Shown: positions 1 through 6,025 of the stretch, in pieces
Position numbering within the stretch: position 1 is the first letter of the stretch
Layout of the letters: each line of letters begins with the position of its first letter
Assembly (NCBI GenBank): GCA_036847185.1
Contig: DAIUAM010000083.1
Coordinates: 1-9,227, forward strand
Length of the DNA: 9,227 nt
Direction of reading: 5' to 3'
DNA from: UBA4738 sp002413305
GTDB lineage: Bacteria > Actinomycetota > UBA4738
Position numbers and translations under genes: made by a program
The notes under the pieces: generated by a model
The model's database searches: none
What the model was told of the DNA's origin: nothing
Seen by the model: only the letters and a program-made list of their open reading frames with translations

Positions 1-1180
1 CCTCGCTCTCGTACGCGCCCGCCATGCGCGAGGAGAACTCCGACAGGACCTCGTAGGGGGTGGCCCGGCGGCCGTACACCAGCCGGTTGGCCAGGCGCTG
101 GACCCGTTCCCGGACCGGCTGAAACGCCACGGCCACCACCGCCGTGGCCAGGATCGACAGTCCAAGGTTCGGCTTCGACCCCTGGCCGATGGCCGCCCCG
201 ATCCCCACCACGATCCCCACGTACACCGCCGTGATGAACGCGGCGAGCCCACCGAAGACCACGGTCTTGTTGATGACGACGTCGATGTCGTACAGGCGGT
301 ACTTGAGAACGGCGATGCCGACCGCCGCGACCAGGCTGAGCGGGCCGAGGGTCCATGCGATATTGCCGAGGGGCCCGCTGGACAAGGCCAGGGTGATGAG
401 CGGCGCCATGATCCCCGCGTAGGCGAACCACTTCAGCTGCTCGCGTTCCTCACCTCGGCTGCGGCGAAGGCGCACCACGAGCTGCGCGATCGAGCCGATG
501 ATTCCCAGCCCGAGCACCGGCAGGCCCACGAGCTCCAGCGCGGCCAGGATCCCGGGCGGGTGAGCCACATACAGCGGGTTCCGCACGAAATCGAGGTTGC
601 TGTTGAACGTCGGCCCACCGAACGCCACCTTCGCCAGGCCGCCGACCAAGCCGGCACCGACCGCCCATGCGATCGGACGCCACCGATTGGAGAGAAGTCG
701 CCCTGTCGGGAAGAGCAGGATGATCACGACGAGTCCGACGACCAGGAAGACCTGGGCGACGCTCGAAAGCCACCCTGCTGCGCCGGTGGCGAACAGTTGC
801 CCGGAGCGGCCCAGGACCGAGTACGTGGCGTACTCGCCGGCGGCGAACTGGACGCTGCCGGCCAGGCCCAGGGCGAGGAGAATCTTGCCCATCCGTTCCT
901 GGGGCTTCCGTGCGCAGATCAGGCCGCCGAGAACGAGCAGCGGAGTGGCGACGACCAGGGACACGATCCAGCCCGGATAGATCGGCACCGGCAGACCGAC
1001 CGCGGCGAGCGCCAGGCTAGCCACGACCAGGCAGACCCCCGCGAGGGTGAGGCCCCATACCAGCAGGCTCCGGGACTTCTGGGCCGGAGCGTCCGGTGGC
1101 GCCCGTCCGGCCTGGCCGGATTGGCCGCCATCGATGGCGCGCTTTCCAACTGCGGCTCGCTTGCCCTCGGTCTCCGGCAT
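1..1180 (-). CDS. Sensor histidine kinase, N-terminal membrane half (partial, runs off left edge)
   Basis: The frame is open from an ATG at 1180 to the window edge, giving about 393 residues. A Shine-Dalgarno GGGGAG (1186-1191) lies 5 bases upstream of the ATG. After about 35 hydrophilic residues there are eight or nine hydrophobic segments. Landmarks are LLFPTGRLLSNRWRPIAW, then VLKYRLYDIDVVINKTVVFG, then NRLVYGRRATPYEVLSEFS at the edge. This order is familiar from a large actinobacterial group of membrane sensor kinases, in which the helices are followed by a GAF or linker region, a HisKA_3 dimerisation domain and an ATPase domain. Those catalytic domains would lie left of base 1 and are not visible, so kinase function is inferred from family resemblance. 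The protein should sit in the cytoplasmic membrane and pass a signal to a NarL-type response regulator, which is not in the window. No frameshift was seen. Confidence 0.88.
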   Translation of the reverse strand, partial: MPETEGKRAAVGKRAIDGGQSGQAGRAPPDAPAQKSRSLLVWGLTLAGVCLVVASLALAAVGLPVPIYPGWIVSLVVATPLLVLGGLICARKPQERMGKILLALGLAGSVQFAAGEYATYSVLGRSGQLFATGAAGWLSSVAQVFLVVGLVVIILLFPTGRLLSNRWRPIAWAVGAGLVGGLAKVAFGGPTFNSNLDFVRNPLYVAHPPGILAALELVGLPVLGLGIIGSIAQLVVRLRRSRGEEREQLKWFAYAGIMAPLITLALSSGPLGNIAWTLGPLSLVAAVGIAVLKYRLYDIDVVINKTVVFGGLAAFITAVYVGIVVGIGAAIGQGSKPNLGLSILATAVVAVAFQPVRERVQRLANRLVYGRRATPYEVLSEFSSRMAGAYESE

Positions 1181-1212
1181 GGGTTCTCCCCTCGACCAGC
1201 ATTGTCCGTCGG

Positions 1213-1299
1213 GACAGAGCTGTCGGGAAGGGCGTCTCCACGAGAGTGGACGGAGAGAATCCCGCCCTCGGCGGGGTGCCGGTACCACCGACCTCGAGG
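1213..1299 (-). promoter_or_regulatory. T-box-like structured leader upstream of the sensor kinase
   Basis: On the minus strand the kinase ATG is preceded by GGTGGTACCGG (1279-1289). This resembles the T-box antiterminator bulge (consensus UGGNACCGCG), which pairs with the CCA end of uncharged tRNA. It is enclosed by a perfect CCTCG/CGAGG stem (1295-1299 with 1266-1270). Downstream follow a CGTCCAC...GTGGAGACG hairpin (1252-1233), similar to the competing stem of T-box leaders, and a small GACAG/CTGTC hairpin (1224-1213). The base after ACCG is G rather than the expected C, and I could not identify a Stem I or specifier loop upstream. T-boxes normally control aminoacyl-tRNA synthetase or amino-acid genes, so in front of a kinase this would be a relic or a chance match. 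Confidence 0.3.
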
Positions 1300-1392
1300 C
1301 CACGTGGTTTGGCCGCTTGGGGCTTCATCTCGGCCTGGCCTGCGGACAACGCAACAGCGCCTACGCCTGCCCTCACACGGGGTGGCGGCCGG

Positions 1393-1500
1393 CTAACTAC
1401 CTACGGTGAGGATGGAGCTGGTGCTCTCGTACACCGCCTTGACGGACGTGGCCCTCCGCACGACCAGCTTGTGGGTCGGCTGTTGGTCTTTGTCGCAGAA
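1393..1500 (-). pseudogene. 3'-terminal fragment of an unrecognised gene
   Basis: The minus strand holds 35 codons that look coding (third positions mostly G or C), ending at a TAG (1395-1393). The peptide includes DKDQQPTHKLVVRRATSVKA and ends in SILTVGS. An in-frame TGA lies directly upstream of the segment and there is no good start, so it can only be the end of a broken or frameshifted gene. I do not recognise the family. It lies upstream of the kinase leader on the same strand. Confidence 0.3.
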
Positions 1501-1742
1501 TCAGGTATCTGAGGAGGTGACCTTGCCCGGACCAAGAGGGCATCCGCGCTTGTGTTGATCGCCGACGCGTTGACCACATTCCCGGCATGTTCCGGAACCG
1601 TCTGGGGCGCGCTTCGTTCGCAAGGTGAGCCGTGCCATGTTGTGGGGGAGCCTACACTTCTCGTGGCAGCACGGATAGCGGGAACGCGATCAGGCATCCG
1701 CTGTCTGAGGTCGGGGATATCGAAGAGATCGGGGCCGGTCCG

Positions 1743-1749
1743 AAGGAGG
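1743..1749 (+). promoter_or_regulatory. Shine-Dalgarno that fixes the start of the 231-residue membrane protein
   Basis: AAGGAGG lies 5 bases before a GTG at 1755. The reading frame is open further upstream to an ATG at 1632, but that upstream stretch has no hydrophobic or coding character and no ribosome binding site, so the GTG is preferred. Confidence 0.75.
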
Positions 1750-1754
1750 TTCTT

Positions 1755-2450
1755 GTGGCGCAGCGAAGGTTCCCAATGAACACGTGGCCCACGCCTGCCC
1801 CGTACGGATTTCCAGGGGCCGTTGAATCGGTCGGTTCCGTGGCGGCTCCGATGCTGGCTGGCTTCGCTCTCACACTCCTCACACTCGTGGTCGTGTCCGG
1901 CAAGGAACTGCGTTGGCCGAACCTCGTACTGCTGGGCTTCGCGCTGGCCGCTGTTCTCCTGATCAATGCTGTTCAGTTCTCGTTCTGGGCTCGTCAATAC
2001 GCAGTCAAGCCATCTGAAGCCATCGAGTGGCATCCGGACTTCGAAACTCAGGAGGGACGAGAGGCGGTCCGCCGTGACCTGTGGTCCGATTACGCCCGTT
2101 TTGGTGTGTGGGCTAAGAGAGCCCGCTTCGCTTACAACCTAGGCACGGTCGTCCTCCTGGCCTCAGTCTCAGGAGCCTTGGTTCCGGATGGACCCTTAGG
2201 ACAGGTTCCCGTTGCGCGTTGGCTTGCTGTCGCCGTCCCTCTACTCGGCGTTCTCGGAGAGGGAACCTGGGCCGTTCTCGATCGTTGCGCGACACACCAA
2301 GAGCGCACGGGGAAGCAACTTTCAGCCGGTCTCCGGTGGCTGGGGACCGTTGGCATGGCTCTGGTGTATCCGAGGAGTTCGCAGTCTCCTCCGGAGGAGC
2401 GCTACGCAACGGATCAAACGGCGGACATCAGCAACGGGGCGGAGTCCTGA
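1755..2450 (+). CDS. Four-helix integral membrane protein of unknown function
   Basis: This is a 231-residue protein from GTG 1755, chosen for its perfect AAGGAGG. Four hydrophobic segments are seen at about residues 29-49, 56-78, 126-144 and 154-176. Helices 2 and 3 are separated by a charged stretch of about 45 residues containing EWHPDF, DLWSDYARFGVWAKRARFAY. The roughly 50-residue tail is hydrophilic. The layout (two helices, a W/R-rich amphipathic loop, two helices) recalls small uncharacterised membrane proteins common in Streptomyces and relatives, but I cannot name a function. The gene stands alone and diverges from the sensor kinase. A possible small ORF begins 10 bases after its stop. 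Its GC3 is somewhat lower than that of the genes around it, so recent transfer is possible. Confidence 0.75.
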   Translation: MAQRRFPMNTWPTPAPYGFPGAVESVGSVAAPMLAGFALTLLTLVVVSGKELRWPNLVLLGFALAAVLLINAVQFSFWARQYAVKPSEAIEWHPDFETQEGREAVRRDLWSDYARFGVWAKRARFAYNLGTVVLLASVSGALVPDGPLGQVPVARWLAVAVPLLGVLGEGTWAVLDRCATHQERTGKQLSAGLRWLGTVGMALVYPRSSQSPPEERYATDQTADISNGAES

Positions 2451-2460
2451 ACTGAGAGTG

Positions 2461-2577
2461 ATGAGCAAGGACAAGCAGGCGGAGCGCGTCGCCGAAGCAC
2501 TTGGATCAGAGGCACAGGCTTCATCGGCGGCCATCTTGCCGCCGCCCTTTCCGCCGCCAGCCATTAGCTCGTTGTGA
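2461..2577 (+). CDS. Possible 38-residue peptide with proline-rich tail
   Basis: An ATG at 2461 follows the membrane-protein stop by 10 bases and opens a 38-codon frame, with only a weak GAGAG ribosome binding site. The first half is charged (MSKDKQAERVAEALGSEAQA); the second is hydrophobic and proline-rich (ILPPPFPPPAISSL). It could be a co-transcribed small protein or a peptide precursor, or a chance frame. It overlaps a minus-strand ORF (2521-2715) in antisense, and at most one is likely to be real. No family is recognised. Confidence 0.3.
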   Translation: MSKDKQAERVAEALGSEAQASSAAILPPPFPPPAISSL

Positions 2578-2715
2578 TCGCTCGCGGCCTCGACCGAAGC
2601 TGAGACCACCATCACGGTCGATGCGAGAGCCAACCAGTTTGTTCTGCGCCTCCCAGTCGCACGTCAACGGTGTAGCCGGACACGCCAACCACGTGGGCTG
2701 ATCGGTTCCGCTCAC
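2521..2715 (-). CDS. Hypothetical 64-residue ORF coupled to the propeller fragment
   Basis: The GTG start (2715-2713) overlaps the TGA of the upstream propeller fragment (2714-2712) as GTGA, the usual geometry for translational coupling. The peptide has two cysteines near the start (LACPATPLTCDWEAQ), a middle part SRIDRDGGLSFGRGRER and an arginine-rich end. GC3 is only moderate. The 4-bp overlap is the main argument for it. The start falls inside an 8-bp hairpin (2703-2722). No family is recognised, and a chance frame remains possible. Confidence 0.3.
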   Translation of the reverse strand: MSGTDQPTWLACPATPLTCDWEAQNKLVGSRIDRDGGLSFGRGRERSQRANGWRRKGRRQDGRR

Positions 2716-2722
2716 GGAACCG
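2703..2722. terminator. Perfect 8-bp hairpin over the propeller stop codon
   Basis: CGGTTCCG (2703-2710) pairs with CGGAACCG (2715-2722) around the loop CTCA. There is no T-run on either side, so intrinsic termination is uncertain. On the minus strand it covers the stop codon of the propeller fragment and the GTG of the next ORF, so it could also affect translation. Confidence 0.35.
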
Positions 2723-2886
2723 GCTGCCAGGCTGCTGGGCCCACCGAGTCCCCGGACAGTATCTTGACGTCGCTTCCATCAGCGCTCATCACGTACAGGT
2801 GGTACACGGGAGTGTGCCGCTCGTCGCCCAGGGTGAATACGAGCTTCCCCCGCTCCGGCGATGTCTCGGGTGACCGCGTTGTTCCC
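2712..2886 (-). pseudogene. C-terminal fragment of a TolB-like (PD40) beta-propeller protein
   Basis: About 57 codons end at TGA 2714-2712. The peptide has the form SP-x-x-SPERGKLVFTL, then YHLYVMSADGSDVKILS, then PAAWQPVP. This is one propeller blade: a degenerate SPDGxKLVF motif, an L-Y-V-M-x-x-D-G-S strand pair and a final W-x-P. TolB/PD40 proteins normally have six or seven such blades, so most of the gene is missing. Upstream the same reading frame becomes arginine-rich noise antisense to the acetyltransferase piece. Immediately upstream in another frame sits a scrap ending in DEVFAVGY plus stop (about 2888-2930), which looks like the end of yet another gene. The fragment is probably non-functional. 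Confidence 0.6.
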
Positions 2887-2919
2887 CTTAGTAGCCGACG
2901 GCGAAGACCTCGTCGACGG

Positions 2920-3213
2920 TCGCTCCTGTTGGCCTTCGATGGTGACGTGACCATCGGCACGGCTTGCATGCGGAGGATCGGGCCCGACACGGCCGAGATC
3001 AAGCGAATGTATGTCCAACCGTCCCATCGTGGTGCCGGCATGGGTCGGGCGTTGCTCGAACAGCTGATCGAAGCTGCGCGGCGAGCCGGATACGAGCGTG
3101 TCAGCCTCGACAGCCCGGACTTCATGACGGCCCCCCACGGCCTGTACCGAGCCAGTGGGTTCATGGACATCGGGCCGTACCCCGAGAGCGAGATCGCCGA
3201 CGAGTACAAGACG
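2920..3213 (+). pseudogene. GNAT-family N-acetyltransferase, core fragment
   Basis: The peptide LLLAFDGDVTIGTACMRRIG, then TAEIKRMYVQPSHRGAGMGR, then LYRASGFMDIGPYPESEIADEY covers GNAT motifs A and B. It includes the acetyl-CoA pyrophosphate loop (Q/R-x-x-G-x-G, here SHRGAGMG) and the LYRASGF segment. The family moves an acetyl group from acetyl-CoA to an amine; the substrate cannot be told. The first strand and helix expected before the core are absent: upstream the frame runs antisense through the propeller fragment as an arginine-rich stretch. Downstream it runs on antisense through the cyclic-nucleotide-binding piece to a stop at 3540. The 258-codon frame from 2764 is therefore mostly accidental and the gene is truncated at both ends. 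Confidence 0.6.
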
Positions 3214-3285
3214 CGGCGTGAGCCCGTGTATCAGGTGTTGGATCCGTCTTATTGCGCGGGCGATGACCCGTTCGTCCAACACTGG

Positions 3286-3480
3286 TCAGTACTGGGCTTT
3301 GCGCTCCGCCGAGCGCAGCCGCCGGGTGACCTCGAACAGCACCTTGGCGGCGATCGAGGGCTGGCGCCGGAGCAGTCTGAGCATCGTCGGGCGGTCGAGG
3401 CGAAACGTCAGCACGTGGTCCTCGGCAACGACCGTCGCCGTCCTCGGATCGCCGCGCCGGCGGGCGAGGCAACTGCTCCC
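3286..3480 (-). pseudogene. Cyclic-nucleotide-binding domain (Crp/Fnr-type), C-terminal fragment
   Basis: The minus-strand frame ends at 3286 with GDPRTATVVAEDHVLTFRLD followed by MLRLLRRQPSIAAKVLFEV and TRRLRSAE. This matches the last third of the cNMP-binding fold: the R-T-A-T of the phosphate-binding cassette, the following beta strands (AEDHVLTF-L) and the C helix (LLRRxPxxAxxLLxxxxRRLRxxE). The beginning of the domain, including the conserved G-E-x-A/S stretch, is not recognisable; the frame upstream reads as arginine-rich noise until the receiver scrap. There is no helix-turn-helix after it, so it may come from a single-domain cNMP-binding protein. Probably a decayed gene. Confidence 0.55.
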
Positions 3481-3621
3481 CCCGCCAGTGTCAGCAGCCC
3501 TGCCACGGCGGCGAGGGCGGCGATACGTCTGCACAGGTGATCGGAGTAGAGGCTGGAGTCGGCCTTCCGCGGCAGTAGCGGGTGGATGGATGTCCCCGGG
3601 GGGGACGGGGTCCCGACGCGA

Positions 3622-3678
3622 CCTGACTTCGGTCAAGGTGGCTTCGAACCCGTCAATCCCAGGCATGCGCAGGTCAGA
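3622..3678 (-). pseudogene. Response-regulator receiver domain scrap
   Basis: About 19 codons read SDLRMPGIDGFEATLTEVR, the hallmark around the phosphorylated aspartate of receiver domains (usual form MDLRMPGMDGLEA). Nothing recognisable as a receiver follows or precedes. It is in frame with the cNMP-binding fragment further down the minus strand (3666-3286), so the two could pass for one ORF, but the join has no domain logic. It ends 12 bases from the half tRNA. Confidence 0.45.
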
Positions 3679-3689
3679 CTCGCCTAGCC

Positions 3690-3735
3690 GGAAAGGTCGC
3701 CTAGTACGGTCTCTGGCGCCGGTTTGCTAAACCGG
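3690..3735 (+). tRNA. 5' half of tRNA-Ser(GCU), truncated after the anticodon arm
   Basis: The sequence folds as the first half of a serine tRNA. Acceptor 5' strand GGAAAGG is 3690-3696, TC fills positions 8-9, and the D-arm is GCC...GGC (3699-3717). The anticodon arm is CCGGT, loop TTGCTAA, ACCGG (3719-3735), with anticodon GCT at 3726-3728. The D-loop TAGTACGGTCTCT is close to the TAGTCAGGTCTAT style of actinobacterial tRNA-Ser. The nearly invariant A21 is C here. No long variable arm, T-arm (GGTTCRANNCC) or acceptor complement CCTTTCC follows. The outer bases also form a perfect 12-bp hairpin (3714-3740). This is a tRNA fragment, plausibly left by an integration or deletion at a tRNA gene, and should not be functional. 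Confidence 0.6.
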
Positions 3736-3846
3736 CGCCATAGACTGCAGGAGCTTCGTGGCGCGCGGTCTCCTACGTTCGTGGCTCTGAACCATCCCGT
3801 GATCCCCCGCACCACGTAACAAGAAGGTGAAGGGTCATGGGCGAGC

Positions 3847-5252
3847 GTGCCAATTTGGCGAGTCCGCCGAGCCCTTCGGGGTCTCGCCCAGGCCAGAAGG
3901 ATTGCCCGACATGTTTCGACCGTGATCGATCACCGACCACGGCTCCGCCGACGGTTGGCCCCGGCGGTGGTGATGGTCGTCGTGGTTTCCATCGCGGTTG
4001 TCTCCGGACTGGTCGTCGTGCTCCCCCTGCTCCACCCTCCCCGACCAACCCGGCCCCCGGCTTCTCCCCCGAGGCCCCCCGCCTCACCGACGCCCCCTTG
4101 TCCCAGCCAGACGCTTCCGGCCGCAGCCCGTGCCCACCTCGGCAGGGTGGCCTGGGTCCAGGGCGGCGCCCTGAGGGTCGTCGACCTCGCCACGTGCCGG
4201 CAGGCGGCGCTGGTCGGTTCGGAGGCGGGCCCCCCGGTGAGGTTCAGTCCCGATGGCCGGTGGGTGGCCTTCGGGGACGGGCGGGTGGTGCCGGCGGCGG
4301 GCGGGGCGGTGCGGGGCCCGCTCGGATCCCCGGCCCAGGACTGGGCGTGGTCGCCCACCGCCGACGAGCTGCTGGCAGGGGTGAGCTCGAAGGGTGGCGT
4401 GGCGATCGCTCCTCCCGGGGGTCCGGCGAGGGCGCTCCTCCCGGACGGGTCGGCGGCGCGCGACCTGGCATTCGCCCCGAACGGACGGCGCCTGGCGATC
4501 GCCCGATCCGGGGCGGGGATCCAGGTGCTCGACGTCGCCACGGGGAGGGCGCACACCGTCCTGCCCGAGCCCGATCCCCGAAGGGTCCCGGAGGTGGCGG
4601 GGTGGTCCCCCGATGGAGGGTGGGTCCTGTACTGGCGGGGGCCGGTCGGGGACGGCGGCGGGCCCCTGGACGCCGTGCCCGCTTCGGGCGGGGGCTGGGT
4701 GAACCTGTGGGGCCACGTGCTCCCCTATCCTGACCTCCTGTCCCCGTGCGGGCATGCTGTGGCGATTACCGCCGGGACCGGGACGGCCCTGAGCGTCGGC
4801 AAGCAGATCTTCCTGAGTAATCCTCCCGCCTGGCGCTTCGGTGACCTGTCCAACGACCCGAGCAGGAGCTGGTTCTGGCCGGCCTGCTCCCCGGACGGCC
4901 GGTGGATGGCGGCCGTAGACACGCTCAGCCAGCCCGAGCAACCCGACCAGACGGCCCCCGGGCCCTGTGGCTGCTCGCCTCCGACGGCTCCTCCCGCCGG
5001 ATCCTCGTCCCGGGCTTCCAGGGGGCCCTAGAGTGCCCCCGGTGGTCCCCCGATGGGACCGTGATCCTGGTGGTGCTTCGGGAGGGCACACAGTGGGCAT
5101 CGCCGGGGGGCCTCCTGCTCGTGCAGATCAACCCCAGGTCGGGCCGTCTGGTGAGGAAGGTCGGCCCGCTGGGCGATCTGGGCTCTGCCCCCGGACCGGG
5201 CGGGCATCAGGCATGGGCCGCGATCAGCGACTGGTACCGACCGAGCCTCTGA
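3847..5252 (+). pseudogene. Membrane-anchored TolB-like (PD40) beta-propeller protein, split by a frameshift
   Basis: Two frames join into one protein of about 468 residues. The first (3847-5031) supplies an arginine-rich N-terminus, one transmembrane helix (residues 37-62), a proline-rich linker (63-87) and blades with FSPDGRWVAF, WSPTADELL, FAPNGRRLAIA, WSPDGGWVLYW and CSPDGRWMAAV. After about 4945-4970 the homology moves to the frame ending at 5252, with ALWLLASDGSSRRILVPGF and CPRWSPDGTVILVV. One missing base, perhaps in the C-run near 4955-4960, restores a single frame. The propeller would lie outside the membrane and probably bind proteins or ligands; no enzyme motif is seen. The start is uncertain. 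GTG 3847 is in frame but lacks a good ribosome binding site, while ATG 3837, with AAGAAGGTGAAGG before it, is in another frame. GTG 3922 is a further option. Confidence 0.65.
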
Positions 5253-5258
5253 GCGCGG

Positions 5259-5325
5259 GTGCGGGCTCTCCCCAAGTGGGTGCATCACTACAATCACCCA
5301 CACCGCGCTGGGAGGCCGCCCTCCC
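5259..5325 (+). pseudogene. Transposase C-terminal scrap (rve/IS481-like)
   Basis: The plus strand reads RALPKWVHHYNHPHRAGRPP, a slightly deleted version of the H-Y-N-x-H-R-P-H-x-A-L-G-x-R-P-P signature at the end of DDE integrase-core transposases (IS3/IS481 type). There is no transposase sequence upstream of it on this strand, which is occupied by the propeller gene. It is an IS remnant. Confidence 0.45.
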
Positions 5326-5465
5326 ACCGAAACACCTCGTCGAAGGACCACGGGTACTTCGCGTCCGGGTCGCGAATCAGGAACCGGACGCCCTCAAGGC
5401 GATCCTGGATGGCAAGGTTCCGGGCCTGCTGGGTGACCCGGGACCATCTGGCCGGGTTCAGACCC
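5300..5465 (-). pseudogene. Transposase catalytic-core scrap (rve/IS481-like)
   Basis: The minus strand reads VTQQARNLAIQDRLEGVRFL, then IRDPDAKYPWSFDEVFRWEG, and meets a stop near 5300. In rve-type transposases the usual text is WxTQQARNL, FRFLIRDRDAKFTxxFDxVF, where the D of RDxDxKF is the second catalytic acidic residue. The first D, the final E and both ends of the protein are missing. It faces the C-terminal scrap on the other strand, so the insertion sequence has been broken up and one part inverted. Confidence 0.55.
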
Positions 5466-5623
5466 GAAGAACCGTCACGGCTGATGGAGGGTCGGCAGCA
5501 ACGTGCTGAGGCGGTGAAGGCGGCGCTCGGGATCGTGCTCGCTCGGCGCCGGGGCGACGTGGCCGGTGCGCGCTTCTCACCCGCCTGCAGTTCGGTCAGG
5601 CCAACAGCATCGTCGGCGCGGCG

Positions 5624-5641
5624 CGGAGGATACTACCGAGG
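5624..5641. repeat. 18-bp direct repeat, copy 1
   Basis: CGGAGGATACTACCGAGG occurs here and again, identical and in the same orientation, at 6288-6305. GCGGG follows both copies, after an extra GCGAG-type insertion in the second. Confidence 0.75.
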
Positions 5642-5860
5642 CGGGACGGGTTTGGCTCGGACCTCATCTCGTTCCGGTGCCTGCTCCGCACGGACGGCAA
5701 CTTGGTCGACTTGACCGGGTGCGTGACCGCCTTTAGGGGAGGGACGGCATAGTCCTCTGACCCGGGGCGGAAGGAACGAGGCCGGCGGGGTAACCCCGGG
5801 AGGGCACCTTCGGACAGCCCTCGGACAAGTCCTCCCCTGGCCGGCCAGCAGGACCGGGAG

Positions 5861-5893
5861 CCCCCGAGGGTTAAGCGTGAGCGCCCTCGGGGG
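5861..5893. repeat. Perfect 10-bp inverted repeat (hairpin)
   Basis: CCCCCGAGGG (5861-5870) and CCCTCGGGGG (5884-5893) are separated by 13 bases. A shorter palindrome, CGGGGTAACCCCG (5786-5798), lies upstream. Without a T-run it is not an obvious intrinsic terminator. Confidence 0.7.
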
Positions 5894-5916
5894 ACCTCCG
5901 GGCAAGCAAGCGGGGT

Positions 5917-5960
5917 GTTCCCCCGGGTTCGGTTGTCTTCTGCTCCCGAGCCCGGGGAAC
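5917..5960. repeat. Long hairpin, about 15 bp with one bulged base and one wobble
   Basis: GTTCCCCCGGGTTCGG (5917-5932) pairs with CCGAGCCCGGGGAAC (5946-5960) across a 13-base loop. A bulged C and one G-T pair are the only flaws. Confidence 0.7.
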
Positions 5961-6000
5961 CCTCGACCGATCACAAGGCCCCAACTGCGCGTAGGTAACC

Positions 6001-6025
6001 ACCCCGTTCTCCGGTGCAACGGGGT
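6001..6025. repeat. Perfect 8-bp hairpin
   Basis: ACCCCGTT (6001-6008) pairs with AACGGGGT (6018-6025) around a 9-base loop. It is the last of four strong palindromes between 5786 and 6025. Confidence 0.65.

Larger units (their letters stand above)
1181..1754. other. Intergenic region between the divergent kinase and membrane-protein genes
   Basis: There is no intact gene here. It holds the T-box-like leader and the 3' gene fragment described separately. On the plus strand a very strong Shine-Dalgarno match, AGGAGGTGA (about 1512-1520), stands in front of an 11-codon TTG reading frame (1523-1558). The divergent genes on either side imply at least two outward-facing promoters, but I could not pick -35/-10 boxes with confidence. 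Confidence 0.5.

Noticed and set aside
560..1396. A 278-codon open frame on the plus strand
   Set aside because: It overlaps the sensor kinase in antisense and has no domain; its amino-acid mix is typical of a shadow frame.
1401..2033. A 210-codon open frame on the minus strand
   Set aside because: It is antisense to the start of the membrane protein, which has a perfect ribosome binding site and clear helices; no family resemblance.
2545..2552. CCTTTCC as a possible 3' acceptor strand for the half tRNA-Ser
   Set aside because: There is no T-arm before it, and it lies upstream of the 5' half on the same strand. A 7-mer match in GC-rich DNA is expected by chance.
3286..3666. One 126-residue fused receiver plus cNMP-binding regulator
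   Set aside because: The two recognisable pieces are in one frame, but both are incomplete and the 45 or so residues between them are arginine-rich noise. A true fusion is unlikely.
4084..5100. A 338-codon open frame on the minus strand
   Set aside because: It is antisense to the beta-propeller gene, is dominated by P, R and G, and shows no domain. It is a GC-rich shadow frame.
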